Of a stretch of 27,693 nt of DNA, positions 13,545 through 22,811 are shown piece by piece. Each line of letters starts with the position of its first letter. Within the stretch, counting starts at the first letter, position 1. A program made the position numbers and the translations under genes. The stretch is taken from NCBI GenBank assembly GCA_964389575.1, contig CAYMFF010000040.1, positions 1 to 27,693 on the forward strand, written 5' to 3'. Under the pieces are notes generated by a model. The model saw only the letters and a list, made by a program, of their open reading frames with translations, was not told the DNA's origin and ran no database searches. This DNA comes from JAGNRR01 sp964389575 (GTDB lineage: Bacteria > Bacteroidota > Bacteroidia > Chitinophagales > Chitinophagaceae).

Positions 13545-15743
13545 ATGGAATTTCAAGGAGAACAACTTATTTGGGGCGAGATTGGACACTTTAGCGTATT
13601 ACTTTCTTTTGTTGCTTCTTTGGTTGGTTGTGTGGCTTTTTATCTTTCAGAAAAATCAAGACTTATCACTAATGACACCAATTGGTATAAAATTGGTAAA
13701 ACAAGTTTCTTCATTCATAGCATTGCTGTTTTTGCTGTATTCATTATTCTATTTTATTTAATTTTTAATCATAGATACGAGTATCATTACGTTTGGTCTC
13801 ATTCGAATAATGAATTGCCTTTTAAGTACCTGCTCAGTTGCTTTTGGGAAGGTCAGGAAGGAAGCTTCTTNNNNNNNNNNNNNNNNNNNNNNNNNNNNNN
13901 NNNNNNNNNNNNNNNNNNNNNNNNNNNNNNNNNNNNNNNNNNNNNNNNNNNNNNNNNNNNNNNNNNNNNNACTACCCTATTTCCATTTGCTTATGCCATT
14001 GCCGGCTTATGGAAAAATGACTATAAAGATTGGGTAAAACCCGTTTTACGTTGGGCCTTATTCGGTAGTATGATATTGGGTACTGGAATAATAATGGGTG
14101 GCGCTTGGGCTTACGAAAGTTTGAACTTTGGTGGATATTGGGCTTGGGATCCCGTAGAAAATGCTTCATTAGTTCCTTGGCTTGTTTTAATAGCTGGATT
14201 ACACACATTAGTTATTTATAAGGCTACTGGTTATTCGTTGAAGGCTACTTTGTTTTTCTTTATCCTTAGCTTTGCCTTAGTACTCTACTCTACTTTTTTA
14301 ACTCGTACCGGAATACTGGGCGAAACTTCTGTTCATGCATTTACGGGTGAAGGAAACTATCTGGGTATCTACCTTTTGATTTACTTGTGTTTATTTCTTT
14401 TTGGTGGTCTTTTCCTTTTCTTTATGCGCTACGGTAGCATACCCGATCATAAAAAAGAGGAAGACCTTAGCAGTCGTGAATTTTGGATGTTTATAGGTGC
14501 ATTGGTTCTTTTAATATCCTCGTTTCAAATAATTGCAACCACTTCTCTACCTGTAGTGAACGAGGTATTCGGAACGAAATGGGCTGTTACCAATCCTATT
14601 GAAGTTTATAATAACGTGCAGATTTGGGTAGCTATTGTATTGGCAATAGCCACGGCAGTTGTTTATTATTTCAAATTCAAAAAGACCAATTGGAATACAT
14701 TCCTTAAAAAACTCACGATTCCAATCGTTGCTTCGTTAATTCTAAGTGCATTAGTGATTTACTTTCAAGAGTTATACTCTATCCCAGTAGCAATGCTCAC
14801 CTACTTTAGCATTTTTACCATACTTGCCAATATTTATTTTGTCACTCAAAATCAAAAATGGAAAATTGTAAAATGGGGCGGCAATATGGCGCATTTAGGT
14901 TTTGGGTTAATGCTAGTGGGTATTGTACTTTCTTCTTATAACAAAAATGTTATTTCTATAAATACGCTAGGTGTTGAGCTTCCTATGGGTAAAGAAGACA
15001 AGCAAGAAAATATGAAAGAGAGCAGAGAAAATGTGCTACTCTTTCGAAACAAACCAACTAAAATGGAAGACTATTGGGTTACCTATCAAGGTGATACAAC
15101 GATAGGTCCTAATCATTATTACCGTGTAAACTACCTAAGAAAAGAGGGAGAAAAAATCATAGAAAATTTCACCTTGGAACCGAATGCTCAAATTAATCCC
15201 AAAATGGGCTTAGTCGCCAATCCGGACACAAAGCACTACTGGACCAAAGATGTCTTTACGTATTTAACCACGGCTATTGACAAAAGCAAAATAAAAGACA
15301 CATCAACTTTCAAATCAAGAAAAGTTAGCATTGGCGATAGTATCTATTTTGCCAATGGTGTTATGGTCTTTCAAGGCTTTGATCCTAACGTAAGTAATCC
15401 GCGTTACAAAAAACAAAATGGCGATGTTGCCGTAGCTGCTCGATTAGCCATGCTTGATTTACAAGGCAATAAAGCACAAGCTTCACCTGTTTATTATATA
15501 CGCGACGGAGTGGAATACCGCATAGTTGATACCATGAAAACATTTGATTTAGAAGTGCGTGTGGGCAAAATAATACCTGAAGAAGAAGCTGTTCAAATAG
15601 AATATAAACAACCCGAAGCGCTGAACGATTATATTACCATGAAAGCGATCGTATTCCCCTACATCAATCTCTTATGGCTTGGTACTTTTATTATGATTAT
15701 TGGCTTCCTAATTAGCCTATTCAAGAGATTTACTGTTAAATGA
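13545..15743 (+). CDS. ccmF: Cytochrome c haem lyase CcmF (internal assembly gap)
   Basis: A large polytopic membrane protein that attaches haem to apocytochrome c. Before the gap are residues 1-108, with GEIGHFSVLLSFVASLVG and the periplasmic FWEGQEGSF. After it come PFAYAIAGLW, GGAWAYE and the tryptophan-rich haem-handling motif GGYWAWDPVENASLVPWL, more helices, a long periplasmic C-terminal domain, and a last helix before LFKRFTVK. The frame is kept across 100 N, but the missing stretch should contain the conserved HPP region, and relatives have roughly 85-110 residues where 34 are allowed. The stated length of 732 is therefore not reliable. The gene follows ccmE, as usual for Bacteroidota. 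Confidence 0.9.
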   Translation: MEFQGEQLIWGEIGHFSVLLSFVASLVGCVAFYLSEKSRLITNDTNWYKIGKTSFFIHSIAVFAVFIILFYLIFNHRYEYHYVWSHSNNELPFKYLLSCFWEGQEGSFXXXXXXXXXXXXXXXXXXXXXXXXXXXXXXXXXXTTLFPFAYAIAGLWKNDYKDWVKPVLRWALFGSMILGTGIIMGGAWAYESLNFGGYWAWDPVENASLVPWLVLIAGLHTLVIYKATGYSLKATLFFFILSFALVLYSTFLTRTGILGETSVHAFTGEGNYLGIYLLIYLCLFLFGGLFLFFMRYGSIPDHKKEEDLSSREFWMFIGALVLLISSFQIIATTSLPVVNEVFGTKWAVTNPIEVYNNVQIWVAIVLAIATAVVYYFKFKKTNWNTFLKKLTIPIVASLILSALVIYFQELYSIPVAMLTYFSIFTILANIYFVTQNQKWKIVKWGGNMAHLGFGLMLVGIVLSSYNKNVISINTLGVELPMGKEDKQENMKESRENVLLFRNKPTKMEDYWVTYQGDTTIGPNHYYRVNYLRKEGEKIIENFTLEPNAQINPKMGLVANPDTKHYWTKDVFTYLTTAIDKSKIKDTSTFKSRKVSIGDSIYFANGVMVFQGFDPNVSNPRYKKQNGDVAVAARLAMLDLQGNKAQASPVYYIRDGVEYRIVDTMKTFDLEVRVGKIIPEEEAVQIEYKQPEALNDYITMKAIVFPYINLLWLGTFIMIIGFLISLFKRFTVK
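13871..13970. other. Assembly gap of 100 N inside ccmF
   Basis: Exactly 100 undetermined bases. A run of this length is a common placeholder for a gap of unknown size. Comparison with the CcmF family suggests the true missing sequence is nearer 250-330 bases. Confidence 0.95.
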
Positions 15744-15791
15744 CAGTCTTAAAAGAAAAATTATTTATATTTACTAAAGAATATTGATACT

Positions 15792-16337
15792 ATGAAAAGA
15801 GCTTTTTATTCAATTTTTATGATTTGTTGCATTGCATTGCTTGGTTTAACAACGGGCTGTAAGGAAGAACCTTGTGACCTTGTCAATTGCGCTTACTCTG
15901 GAGTTTGCGATGCAGGATCTTGCATTTGTCAAGTAGGTTATGAAGGCATTCACTGCGAAACTATAGCTAGAGATAAGTTTGTTGATAACGGAATCTATAG
16001 CGTAAACGAAGATGGCACACTCTCTCCTCAAGCACAATACACAACTAGTGTTGAGGAAGGACCGCAAGTAAATCAAGTGCTTCTGAAAAACTTTAGAAAC
16101 TTAGGTTTTGAAGTATTAGCAACTGTTTCTCATGATACAATGTGGATTGCACCACAAGAACATGGTGGATACCGAATTGAAGGAATGGGAATTATAACTG
16201 GTAAAAATCCTGTAGGTCGTCATTATTATCAAGATGCGGTTATAGCGATTACTTATAAAACAACAAATCTAAATACCAATGCTGTAGATGAATATGGAAC
16301 GAATGGTTCTCAACCGTCTGATTGGAACAAAAATTAA
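15792..16337 (+). CDS. Lipoprotein with an EGF-like domain
   Basis: A 181-residue product. The signal segment ends with lipobox LTTGC (cysteine 23). Residues 28-55 hold six cysteines spaced C-x4-C-x5-C-x4-C-x-C-x8-C with the CICQVGYEGIHC ending, a clear EGF-like module. The rest (about 60-181) is a beta-rich domain with no recognised family, ending NGSQPSDWNKN. It is 48 bases after ccmF and has an imperfect -7-like TATATTTA at 15766-15773, so it may have its own promoter. A terminator follows. EGF-like lipoproteins of this size occur in several Bacteroidota. The role is unknown. Confidence 0.75.
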   Translation: MKRAFYSIFMICCIALLGLTTGCKEEPCDLVNCAYSGVCDAGSCICQVGYEGIHCETIARDKFVDNGIYSVNEDGTLSPQAQYTTSVEEGPQVNQVLLKNFRNLGFEVLATVSHDTMWIAPQEHGGYRIEGMGIITGKNPVGRHYYQDAVIAITYKTTNLNTNAVDEYGTNGSQPSDWNKN

Positions 16338-16360
16338 TTCAAGCATTTTTAAAATAATTC

Positions 16361-16388
16361 AGCCACGGTTTTCCGTGGCTATTTTTTT
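16361..16388 (+). terminator. Intrinsic terminator after the EGF-like lipoprotein gene
   Basis: AGCCACGG and CCGTGGCT make a perfect 8-bp GC-rich stem around TTTT (16361-16380), followed by ATTTTTTTG. It ends the plus-strand ccm-lipoprotein unit. Its right end overlaps the stop codon of the convergent methyltransferase gene. On the minus strand the following sequence is only moderately T-rich, so it may also work there but more weakly. Confidence 0.85.
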
Positions 16389-17536
16389 GTCAAGAGCGAA
16401 ACAAATAAGGTATCAGCACGATGCAATGTCCCATCCAGGTAGACTTGTTCCTCTAGACTAAATTCTGAGTTCAACTCTAAAAAACGTTCAACTACTTCTT
16501 CATTCTCCTTTCGAAATACAGAACAAGTTATGTAAATAATAGACCCTTTTTCACTTAGTCTTGAACTTGTATTTTTCAAAATATCTAATTGTCGTTTTTG
16601 AAAACGGCTAACCTCTTTTTTGTCAAAATAATAAAACTGTTCAGGCGTTCTAGCCCAAGTACCACTTCCCGTGCAGGGCACATCACAAATGATAAAATCA
16701 AACATGGCATTATCAAGAACGGTAAGTTCTTTTTGCTTATTGACATTCACTTCAGCAATCATTTCGGCTTCTAAACCATACAATTCAAAACGCTCCAACA
16801 AACTTCGCAATATACTCGCTCGAATATCTGTTACAGTCAGTAAGACTTCAGGGTATTTATCAAGCAGCAGAATACTTTTGCCACCACTGCCAGCGCAACA
16901 ATCCCATACAGATTTTTTAGAAATCACTTTGTCAAAATAAGAACCAGTTCGCTGAGAGTTTACGTCCTGCACGACATAATCAATTGGCTCTAAAAATGTT
17001 TCTAGTTTAGTCTTCGGCGGAAAAGAATAACAATCATTTTCAATCAATACACCCTTGTTTTCTTTTATGGTTTCATTGTAAGAGGCGCTTTTGTTATTTC
17101 TAATTCTAATAAAAACATGAGGTTCTTGATAAAAAGAATTTCGATAATTGAGTGCATTAATTTCTTCAGAAATTTCTTCCTGTGTTCTAAAAGTCGGTCG
17201 GAGTTGATAAACTTCAGTCAGAAGATTTAATTTTTCTTCTAAACTCTTTTCGTAATAATCAACCAACTCAGGAAAGTGTTCCTGAAAAAATGGTTTATCT
17301 AATTCTCCTTTCAAGAGCAAGTATATATATACTCTTTCTCGAACACTCAAATGTCGATTTTCACGCCCCATTCTAAAAACACCGTAAAGATATTCTGAGA
17401 TATTCCTTCGATCTCTTGAACCAAATTTCTTTTGTTTTTTGAAATACTTTTTTAGGAATAGATGAAGCGGCTCATTCCCTTGATAAGCTTCAAATATTAT
17501 TTCTACCTGGACAATATGTTGCTCTATAAATCGCAC
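16379..17536 (-). CDS. RsmB/NOP-type RNA cytosine-C5 methyltransferase
   Basis: A 385-residue cytosolic S-adenosylmethionine-dependent enzyme that methylates C5 of cytosine in RNA, probably 16S rRNA as RsmB does. The SAM-binding loop is WDCCAGSGGKS (211-221). The two family cysteines are C288 in DVPCTGSGTW (motif IV) and C338 in ITCSVFRKENEEVV (motif VI). An N-terminal helical domain of about 130 residues precedes, and its homology to NusB-like domains is uncertain. The start is GTG at 17536-17534, because the upstream gene's TAG shares its G (TAGTG), giving a 1-base overlap and likely translational coupling with the carboxylase. The exact target base is not deducible. Confidence 0.87.
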   Translation of the reverse strand: MRFIEQHIVQVEIIFEAYQGNEPLHLFLKKYFKKQKKFGSRDRRNISEYLYGVFRMGRENRHLSVRERVYIYLLLKGELDKPFFQEHFPELVDYYEKSLEEKLNLLTEVYQLRPTFRTQEEISEEINALNYRNSFYQEPHVFIRIRNNKSASYNETIKENKGVLIENDCYSFPPKTKLETFLEPIDYVVQDVNSQRTGSYFDKVISKKSVWDCCAGSGGKSILLLDKYPEVLLTVTDIRASILRSLLERFELYGLEAEMIAEVNVNKQKELTVLDNAMFDFIICDVPCTGSGTWARTPEQFYYFDKKEVSRFQKRQLDILKNTSSRLSEKGSIIYITCSVFRKENEEVVERFLELNSEFSLEEQVYLDGTLHRADTLFVSLLTKK

Positions 17537-19173
17537 TAAACCTGAAAAACACCTACTTTATGCTCTTCAACATTCGGATTATTATTGGCCGCTTTAATCC
17601 CTTCGCTAATTACTCGGCGAGTATCACCCGGATCGATTATGGCATCTACCCATAAACGAGCGGCAGCGTAATAAGGAGTTGTCTGCTTGGCGTATTTATC
17701 CATTATTTCTTTTAGCATTTTCTTCTCGGTTTCAGGTTTTATTTTCTCCCCTTTCTTTTTAAGAGAAGCTACTTGAATTTGCAATAACACCTTGGCCGCT
17801 TGCTCGCCACCCATAACCGCTAATTTAGAATTTGGCCAAGCATAAATAAATCTTGGATCATAGGCTTTACCGCACATGGCATAGTTTCCAGCACCATAAC
17901 TATTACCTATTATAACCGTAATTTTTGGCACAACAGAATTAGAGACCGCGTTCACCAATTTAGCTCCATCTTTTATAATTCCAGCATGCTCACTTCGGCT
18001 TCCCACCATAAATCCTGTAACGTCTTGCAAGAAAACCAACGGCACTTTTTTCTGATTACAATTCATAATGAAACGAGCAGCTTTATCCGCACTGTCATTA
18101 TAAATAACACCGCCAATTTGTAACTCACCTTTTGCTGTTTTTATAATTTCTCGCTGATTCGCTACTATACCAACAGCCCAGCCATCAATTCGCGCATAAC
18201 CGCATACAATCGTTTTGCCATAGGATTTTTTGAATTCTTCAAATTTTCCCTCATCGGTAATTTTATTAATAACTTGTCTAACATCATAAGGCTTACTATT
18301 ATCAGCACTTACAACTCCGTATATTTTTTTCGGCGTTTTAGCCGATTTACTTTCAATTCTATCAAAACCAGCTTTGGGCTTCTCGCCCATTTTATTCATA
18401 ATATTCTTCACCTGATCCAAACATTCTTTTTCTGAATCAAACTCATAATCGGCAATACCACTAATTTCATTATGCGTTTGAGAACCACCTAAAGTTTCAG
18501 AATCTACGTCTTCCCCAATAGCCGCTTTTACTAAATAAGGACCTGCCAAGTAAATTGAACCGTTCCCTTTTACCATGAGCGTTTCATCGCTCATAATAGG
18601 CAAATAAGCTCCTCCAGCAACACAGCTACCCATAACCGCAGCAATTTGGGTAATGCCCATGGCACTCATTTTAGCATTGTTTCTAAATATTCTACCAAAA
18701 TGCTCTTTATCGGGAAATATTTCGTCTTGCATAGGTAAGAAAACCCCCGCACTATCCACCAAATAAATAACGGGTAGATGATTCTCCATGGCAATTTCTT
18801 GCATTCGTAAATTCTTTTTTCCCGTCATTGGAAACCACGCACCTGCCTTGACCGTATTATCATTTGCAATTATCATACATTGACGACCACTCACATATCC
18901 GATTCCAGAAACAGTTCCTGCTGCTGGACAACCTCCATACTCTTCATACATATCATGAGCCGCAAAAGCGCCAAGCTCAGTAAACTTAGTTCCTGAATCA
19001 ATAAGATATTTCACGCGCTCTCTAGGAGACAGTTTCCCCTTGGCCTTATTTTTTTCATGATATTTCTTGCCACCACCTTCTTCAATCTTATTGAGCTTTT
19101 GCTTGGTTGCACTCCAAAGCAACTTCATTTGATCTTCGTTTTTATTAAACTGTAAGTCCTGCTTTTTTGCCAT
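17536..19173 (-). CDS. Acyl-CoA carboxylase beta subunit (carboxyltransferase; methylcrotonyl-CoA type likely)
   Basis: A 545-residue carboxyltransferase with two crotonase-like halves. It moves CO2 from carboxybiotin to an acyl-CoA. The first oxyanion-hole glycine motif is GSCVAGGAYLP (182-192). The second is GNSYGAGNYAMCGKAYDPRF (423-442), followed by WPNSKLAVMGGEQAA. The last two blocks resemble MCC beta more than propionyl-CoA carboxylase, so leucine breakdown is the likely pathway, though propionyl- or geranyl-CoA cannot be excluded. No biotin carboxylase/biotin carrier gene is adjacent, so the alpha subunit must be elsewhere. Divergent from the aspartate kinase, and overlapping the downstream methyltransferase by 1 base. 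Confidence 0.9.
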   Translation of the reverse strand: MAKKQDLQFNKNEDQMKLLWSATKQKLNKIEEGGGKKYHEKNKAKGKLSPRERVKYLIDSGTKFTELGAFAAHDMYEEYGGCPAAGTVSGIGYVSGRQCMIIANDNTVKAGAWFPMTGKKNLRMQEIAMENHLPVIYLVDSAGVFLPMQDEIFPDKEHFGRIFRNNAKMSAMGITQIAAVMGSCVAGGAYLPIMSDETLMVKGNGSIYLAGPYLVKAAIGEDVDSETLGGSQTHNEISGIADYEFDSEKECLDQVKNIMNKMGEKPKAGFDRIESKSAKTPKKIYGVVSADNSKPYDVRQVINKITDEGKFEEFKKSYGKTIVCGYARIDGWAVGIVANQREIIKTAKGELQIGGVIYNDSADKAARFIMNCNQKKVPLVFLQDVTGFMVGSRSEHAGIIKDGAKLVNAVSNSVVPKITVIIGNSYGAGNYAMCGKAYDPRFIYAWPNSKLAVMGGEQAAKVLLQIQVASLKKKGEKIKPETEKKMLKEIMDKYAKQTTPYYAAARLWVDAIIDPGDTRRVISEGIKAANNNPNVEEHKVGVFQV

Positions 19174-19195
19174 AAAATTTGATATTGAATTGCCC

Positions 19196-19223
19196 CAAAA
19201 GTAGTTATAAGAAACTACTTTTG
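19196..19223. promoter_or_regulatory. Palindrome with divergent -7 boxes between the carboxylase and aspartate kinase genes
   Basis: CAAAAGTAGTT (19196-19206) and AACTACTTTTG (19213-19223) are a perfect 11-bp inverted repeat around ATAAGA. The right arm contains TACTTTTG on the plus strand, and the left arm contains the same on the minus strand. Both match TAnnTTTG. The plus-strand box ends 4 bases before the aspartate kinase GTG. The minus-strand box ends 22 bases before the carboxylase ATG. No convincing -33 element is at the usual 19-20-base distance on the plus strand (a TTG occurs 23 bases upstream). Confidence 0.55.
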
Positions 19224-19227
19224 AACG

Positions 19228-20490
19228 GTGAAAGTTTTCAAATTTGGAGGTGCCTCAATAGAGAGCGCGGAAAGAACAAAAAAGGTTGGTGATATTATTA
19301 AAAATAACACGAGCGATTCCTTGTTGGTGGTTATTTCTGCTATGGGAAAAACCACGAATGCATTAGAAGAGGTCGTCAATAGCCTATTTGATAATCAAAA
19401 AGAAAAAGCCTTAGAAAAGCTGGCAGATCTCAAGACCAAACACTTGAGCTTTGCAGAAGATGTATTGGGAGACAAAACGGAAGCAGAGCCCAAATTGAAT
19501 GAATTATTTACTGAAATTGAGTGGACTATCAACGAACCGTTAGAGAGAGGCTATAACTACTTTTATGATCAAATTGTTTCAGTTGGCGAGCTGGCTTCCA
19601 CGTCTATTATAAGTTTATACTTAAGCTCATTAAACATTGATAACCAATGGATAGACGCAAGAGATATAGTCAGAACTAATGACACCTACCGCGATGGTCG
19701 TGTTGACTGGAAATTTACAGAAAAAAGAATTCAAGAGGTTATTTCTCCTATTTTAGAGGAAGGCAAATTAGTATTAACGCAAGGGTTTATTGGAGCTACC
19801 GATGAGAATAATTCTACCACATTAGGTCGAGAAGGGTCAGATTTTAGTGCCGCTATTTTTGCTTCATTACTGAATGCAGAGAACGTAACTATATGGAAAG
19901 ACGTTCCAGCTTTATTGAATGCCGACCCTAAACAATTTGATAAAACAGAACCGATACCTAACATCAGTTACCGAGAAACTATTGAAATGGCGTTTTATGG
20001 GGCGCAGGTTATCCATCCTAAAACGCTAAAACCGTTGCACAATAAAAATATACCCTTGCACGTAAAGTGCTTTTTGGATGAAAGTCTCCCTGGCACGGTA
20101 GTTCACTCTCAAAACGACTTTGTTGCATATCCCCCCATGATGGTTTGGAAAAAGAATCAAGTGCTCATCAGCCTTACAACTTCAGACCTATCCTTTATTA
20201 CAGAAGGTAATTTGGCTAACTTATACAGCATCTTCTATGCACATAAAGCTAAAATGAATATTATACAAAATGGAGCGATTGGATTCGTTACTTGTATTGA
20301 CAATAGGCCTGAGAAGGTTGAAAATTTAATAAAAGAACTATCTGAAGAATATAAAGTAAAACACTCAACGGGTTTGGACATTCTTACCATACGGCACTAT
20401 AAAGCCGATTGCGAGAAGGAATTTCTTGAAAATCGAGATATTTTGCTCACTCAGCAAACCAAAACAACCATGAAATTTGTTCTAAAATAA
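19228..20490 (+). CDS. Aspartate kinase (monofunctional)
   Basis: A 420-residue cytosolic enzyme phosphorylating aspartate, the first step to lysine, threonine, methionine and diaminopimelate. The N-terminal VFKFGGASI (3-11) is the kinase signature with the catalytic lysine. VVISAMGKTTNAL, the LGREGSDFSAAIFASLL block and DVPALLNADPK are further typical motifs, and AFYGAQVIHPKTL closes the kinase domain. The C-terminal about 110 residues (from QVLISLTTSDL) form an ACT-like regulatory region, so feedback inhibition is possible. The start is GTG at 19228; no ATG fits upstream. A terminator follows. No homoserine dehydrogenase is fused. Confidence 0.92.
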   Translation: MKVFKFGGASIESAERTKKVGDIIKNNTSDSLLVVISAMGKTTNALEEVVNSLFDNQKEKALEKLADLKTKHLSFAEDVLGDKTEAEPKLNELFTEIEWTINEPLERGYNYFYDQIVSVGELASTSIISLYLSSLNIDNQWIDARDIVRTNDTYRDGRVDWKFTEKRIQEVISPILEEGKLVLTQGFIGATDENNSTTLGREGSDFSAAIFASLLNAENVTIWKDVPALLNADPKQFDKTEPIPNISYRETIEMAFYGAQVIHPKTLKPLHNKNIPLHVKCFLDESLPGTVVHSQNDFVAYPPMMVWKKNQVLISLTTSDLSFITEGNLANLYSIFYAHKAKMNIIQNGAIGFVTCIDNRPEKVENLIKELSEEYKVKHSTGLDILTIRHYKADCEKEFLENRDILLTQQTKTTMKFVLK

Positions 20491-20510
20491 CCCAACCTTA
20501 GTCTGTTTTT

Positions 20511-20540
20511 TAGCGTCTTATGAATATAAGACGCTATTTT
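20511..20540 (+). terminator. Intrinsic terminator after aspartate kinase
   Basis: TAGCGTCTTAT and ATAAGACGCTA form a perfect 11-bp stem around GAAT, followed by TTTT. It begins 20 bases after the aspartate kinase stop and separates that gene from the FG-GAP gene pair. The T-run is short, but the long stem makes termination plausible. Confidence 0.75.
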
Positions 20541-20584
20541 GACCTTTACAGGAAAGAACAACGCTTCAAATATTGTAATTTTAT

Positions 20585-22792
20585 ATGGTGAGATTTATTT
20601 ATTCTTTAATGTTGATAGTAATGACGAGTGTCGTTGCAAATGCCCAAACCATTCAATTTACTGAGTTGCTTAATGCAACTGTGAAAGAAAATGGTCAAGA
20701 TATTTTAAGTCCTTTTTGTGGAGGCCTTAATGCAACTCAACCCAATCATGCGGATTTAAACAATGACGGGAAAAAAGATATTACTATATATGATCAAAAC
20801 ACCCGAACACTCAAGACATTTATCAATGTTGGTGATCCGGGAGAATCAAAATATCAATACCAACCCCGATTTGCCAAAAACTTCCCATATATCAGTTACT
20901 ATCTAAAATTGATAGATTATAACTGCGATGGCGTTCCTGATTTAATCCACAAAGGATCAGGCGGATTTAGCATTTACAGCGGTTATTACAACGGTCAAAA
21001 CGAGTTAAGTTTTACGTACTATAAAGATTTATATTACAGTGGAAATTTTGGTCCAGTCAACGCCTATGTACAACCGAATGATATTCCTATCGTAGCAGAC
21101 CTTGATGGCGATGGCGATTTGGATTTTACATCATTTGATGTTTTAGGTGCCTATTCTCCGTGGTATAGAAATTTGCAAGTGGAAGACTCTTTGCCATGCG
21201 ATAGTATTCGCATAATTTTAGAGGATAACTGCTTTGGTAAAATGTATCAAACGTTTAATCGTACGCATATACTTAATGCAACCTGCAAAGGCGTGGGCGG
21301 AAGCAATAAAAAACAACGTCACAGCGGGAACTGTATTCTGGCTTTAGATGTAAATGGAGATGGCCTACAAGATATGTTGGGCGGAAATATATCATTTAGC
21401 GATGTACAATTGCTAATCAATACCGGAACGAGTTCAGCGCCTACTTTCACAATTCAAGATACTTTATTTGATACAGATGGCCATCAGTTAGAAATGCACT
21501 CATGGCCAGCTTCGTTTTATTTTGATATTGACAATGACAATGACAAAGATTTAGTTTTTACGCCACATAACGATAATATTAGTAGTGCGAATTATAATGC
21601 AATGGCCGTTTACAAAAATGAAGGAACAACAGCTGTACCTAATTTTAAATGGACCAATGACAGTGCCTTCGTAGATCAAATAATCGATGTGGGAAGAAAT
21701 AGCCACCCGACCCTTTTTGATTATGACAAAGATGGCAAATTAGATTTATTCATTGGTGGCGAAGGTTATTTCAACACGAATATCTTGGATAGAGTAAGTG
21801 CAATTTCTTATTATAAAAATACCAGTACAGTTGGTACTGTTTCGTATGAACTAGTGACAAGAGATTTCCTTAACATCTCTGCTAAAAACTACCGAGGCGT
21901 ATATCCAACTTTTGGAGACATTACGGGCAATGGTGTTGATGACCTAATACTAGGAAATGATTCTGGGACAATCACCGTTTATCAAAACACCGCAGCATCC
22001 AACACTGCCACTCCATCTTTTACATGGCAGTTGGATAATTATGCCGGAATCGATGTTGGCGAATATAGTTTTCCAGTAATTTATGACTTTAATAGCGATG
22101 GAAAAACAGACCTCTTAATCGGTTGTCAACTGGGAACACTTTGGCTGTATGAAGACACTAGTGCAACTAGTAATAAAGAGCTTAAGCGAATTGATAGTTC
22201 AGCGAGTGGTATTAAAACTGGAAGTCAATTTTCATTCTTTAGCTATGGCGTACCCTATGTAGGACGAGTTGACAGCAGTTCAAAAGAGTACTTACTAGTA
22301 GGAACTACCGATGGTACGATTGAACGATATGATAACTTTACAAATCAATACACCAATTGGTTAGAGTTAGATTCAAATATGGCTAATATTCAAACTGCTT
22401 ATCGAGCAGCCCCAGCAATAGCAGATGTGGATGGTGACCAACGACCCGAACTTTTTATTGGAAATCAAAATGGTGGCCTAAGGCTCTTTCAATTTGATAA
22501 AAATATCGATAGTACTGTAAGTACTAAAAATGTGGTGAAGAATAATATCCCAGTTCAACTATATCCAAATCCAACAAAAGGAGAACTTTGGCTAGTTCCT
22601 TCTCAAGGTTTAACAAAGATTGAATCTTATCAGATTTATGATATGACCGGGCGAATTGTAAAAGAGGAAAATGAATCTCGAGAAATAAGCGAAGCCATTT
22701 CTACTAAAGATCTTACCAATGGGATTTACTTTATTAAGCTTGAATTTGACAAGAATCGAACCGCAATTGCTAAGTTTATCTACCAGAATTAG
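20585..22792 (+). CDS. FG-GAP/VCBS-repeat secreted protein with T9SS sorting domain, copy 1
   Basis: A 735-residue product with signal peptide ending VVANA before QTIQF. The body has many calcium-loop motifs of the DxDxDG type: DLNNDGKKD (57-65), DYNCDGVPD, DLDGDGDLD, DVNGDGLQD, DIDNDNDKD, DYDKDGKLD, DITGNGVDD, DFNSDGKTD and DVDGDQRPE. These are typical of integrin-like FG-GAP/VCBS beta-propellers. The C-terminal about 80 residues, from LYPNPTKGELWLVP, are a type A sorting domain, so it is a T9SS surface or secreted protein. The next gene begins 19 bases downstream and is a paralogue. Such proteins are often adhesins or carbohydrate-associated. No specific activity can be assigned. Confidence 0.85.
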   Translation: MVRFIYSLMLIVMTSVVANAQTIQFTELLNATVKENGQDILSPFCGGLNATQPNHADLNNDGKKDITIYDQNTRTLKTFINVGDPGESKYQYQPRFAKNFPYISYYLKLIDYNCDGVPDLIHKGSGGFSIYSGYYNGQNELSFTYYKDLYYSGNFGPVNAYVQPNDIPIVADLDGDGDLDFTSFDVLGAYSPWYRNLQVEDSLPCDSIRIILEDNCFGKMYQTFNRTHILNATCKGVGGSNKKQRHSGNCILALDVNGDGLQDMLGGNISFSDVQLLINTGTSSAPTFTIQDTLFDTDGHQLEMHSWPASFYFDIDNDNDKDLVFTPHNDNISSANYNAMAVYKNEGTTAVPNFKWTNDSAFVDQIIDVGRNSHPTLFDYDKDGKLDLFIGGEGYFNTNILDRVSAISYYKNTSTVGTVSYELVTRDFLNISAKNYRGVYPTFGDITGNGVDDLILGNDSGTITVYQNTAASNTATPSFTWQLDNYAGIDVGEYSFPVIYDFNSDGKTDLLIGCQLGTLWLYEDTSATSNKELKRIDSSASGIKTGSQFSFFSYGVPYVGRVDSSSKEYLLVGTTDGTIERYDNFTNQYTNWLELDSNMANIQTAYRAAPAIADVDGDQRPELFIGNQNGGLRLFQFDKNIDSTVSTKNVVKNNIPVQLYPNPTKGELWLVPSQGLTKIESYQIYDMTGRIVKEENESREISEAISTKDLTNGIYFIKLEFDKNRTAIAKFIYQN

Positions 22793-22811
22793 ATACACTT
22801 TTCTGAAACCA

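Noticed and set aside
22719..22811. N-terminal extension of the second FG-GAP gene
   Set aside because: It overlaps the first gene's 3' end and would place 31 residues before an otherwise perfect signal peptide.
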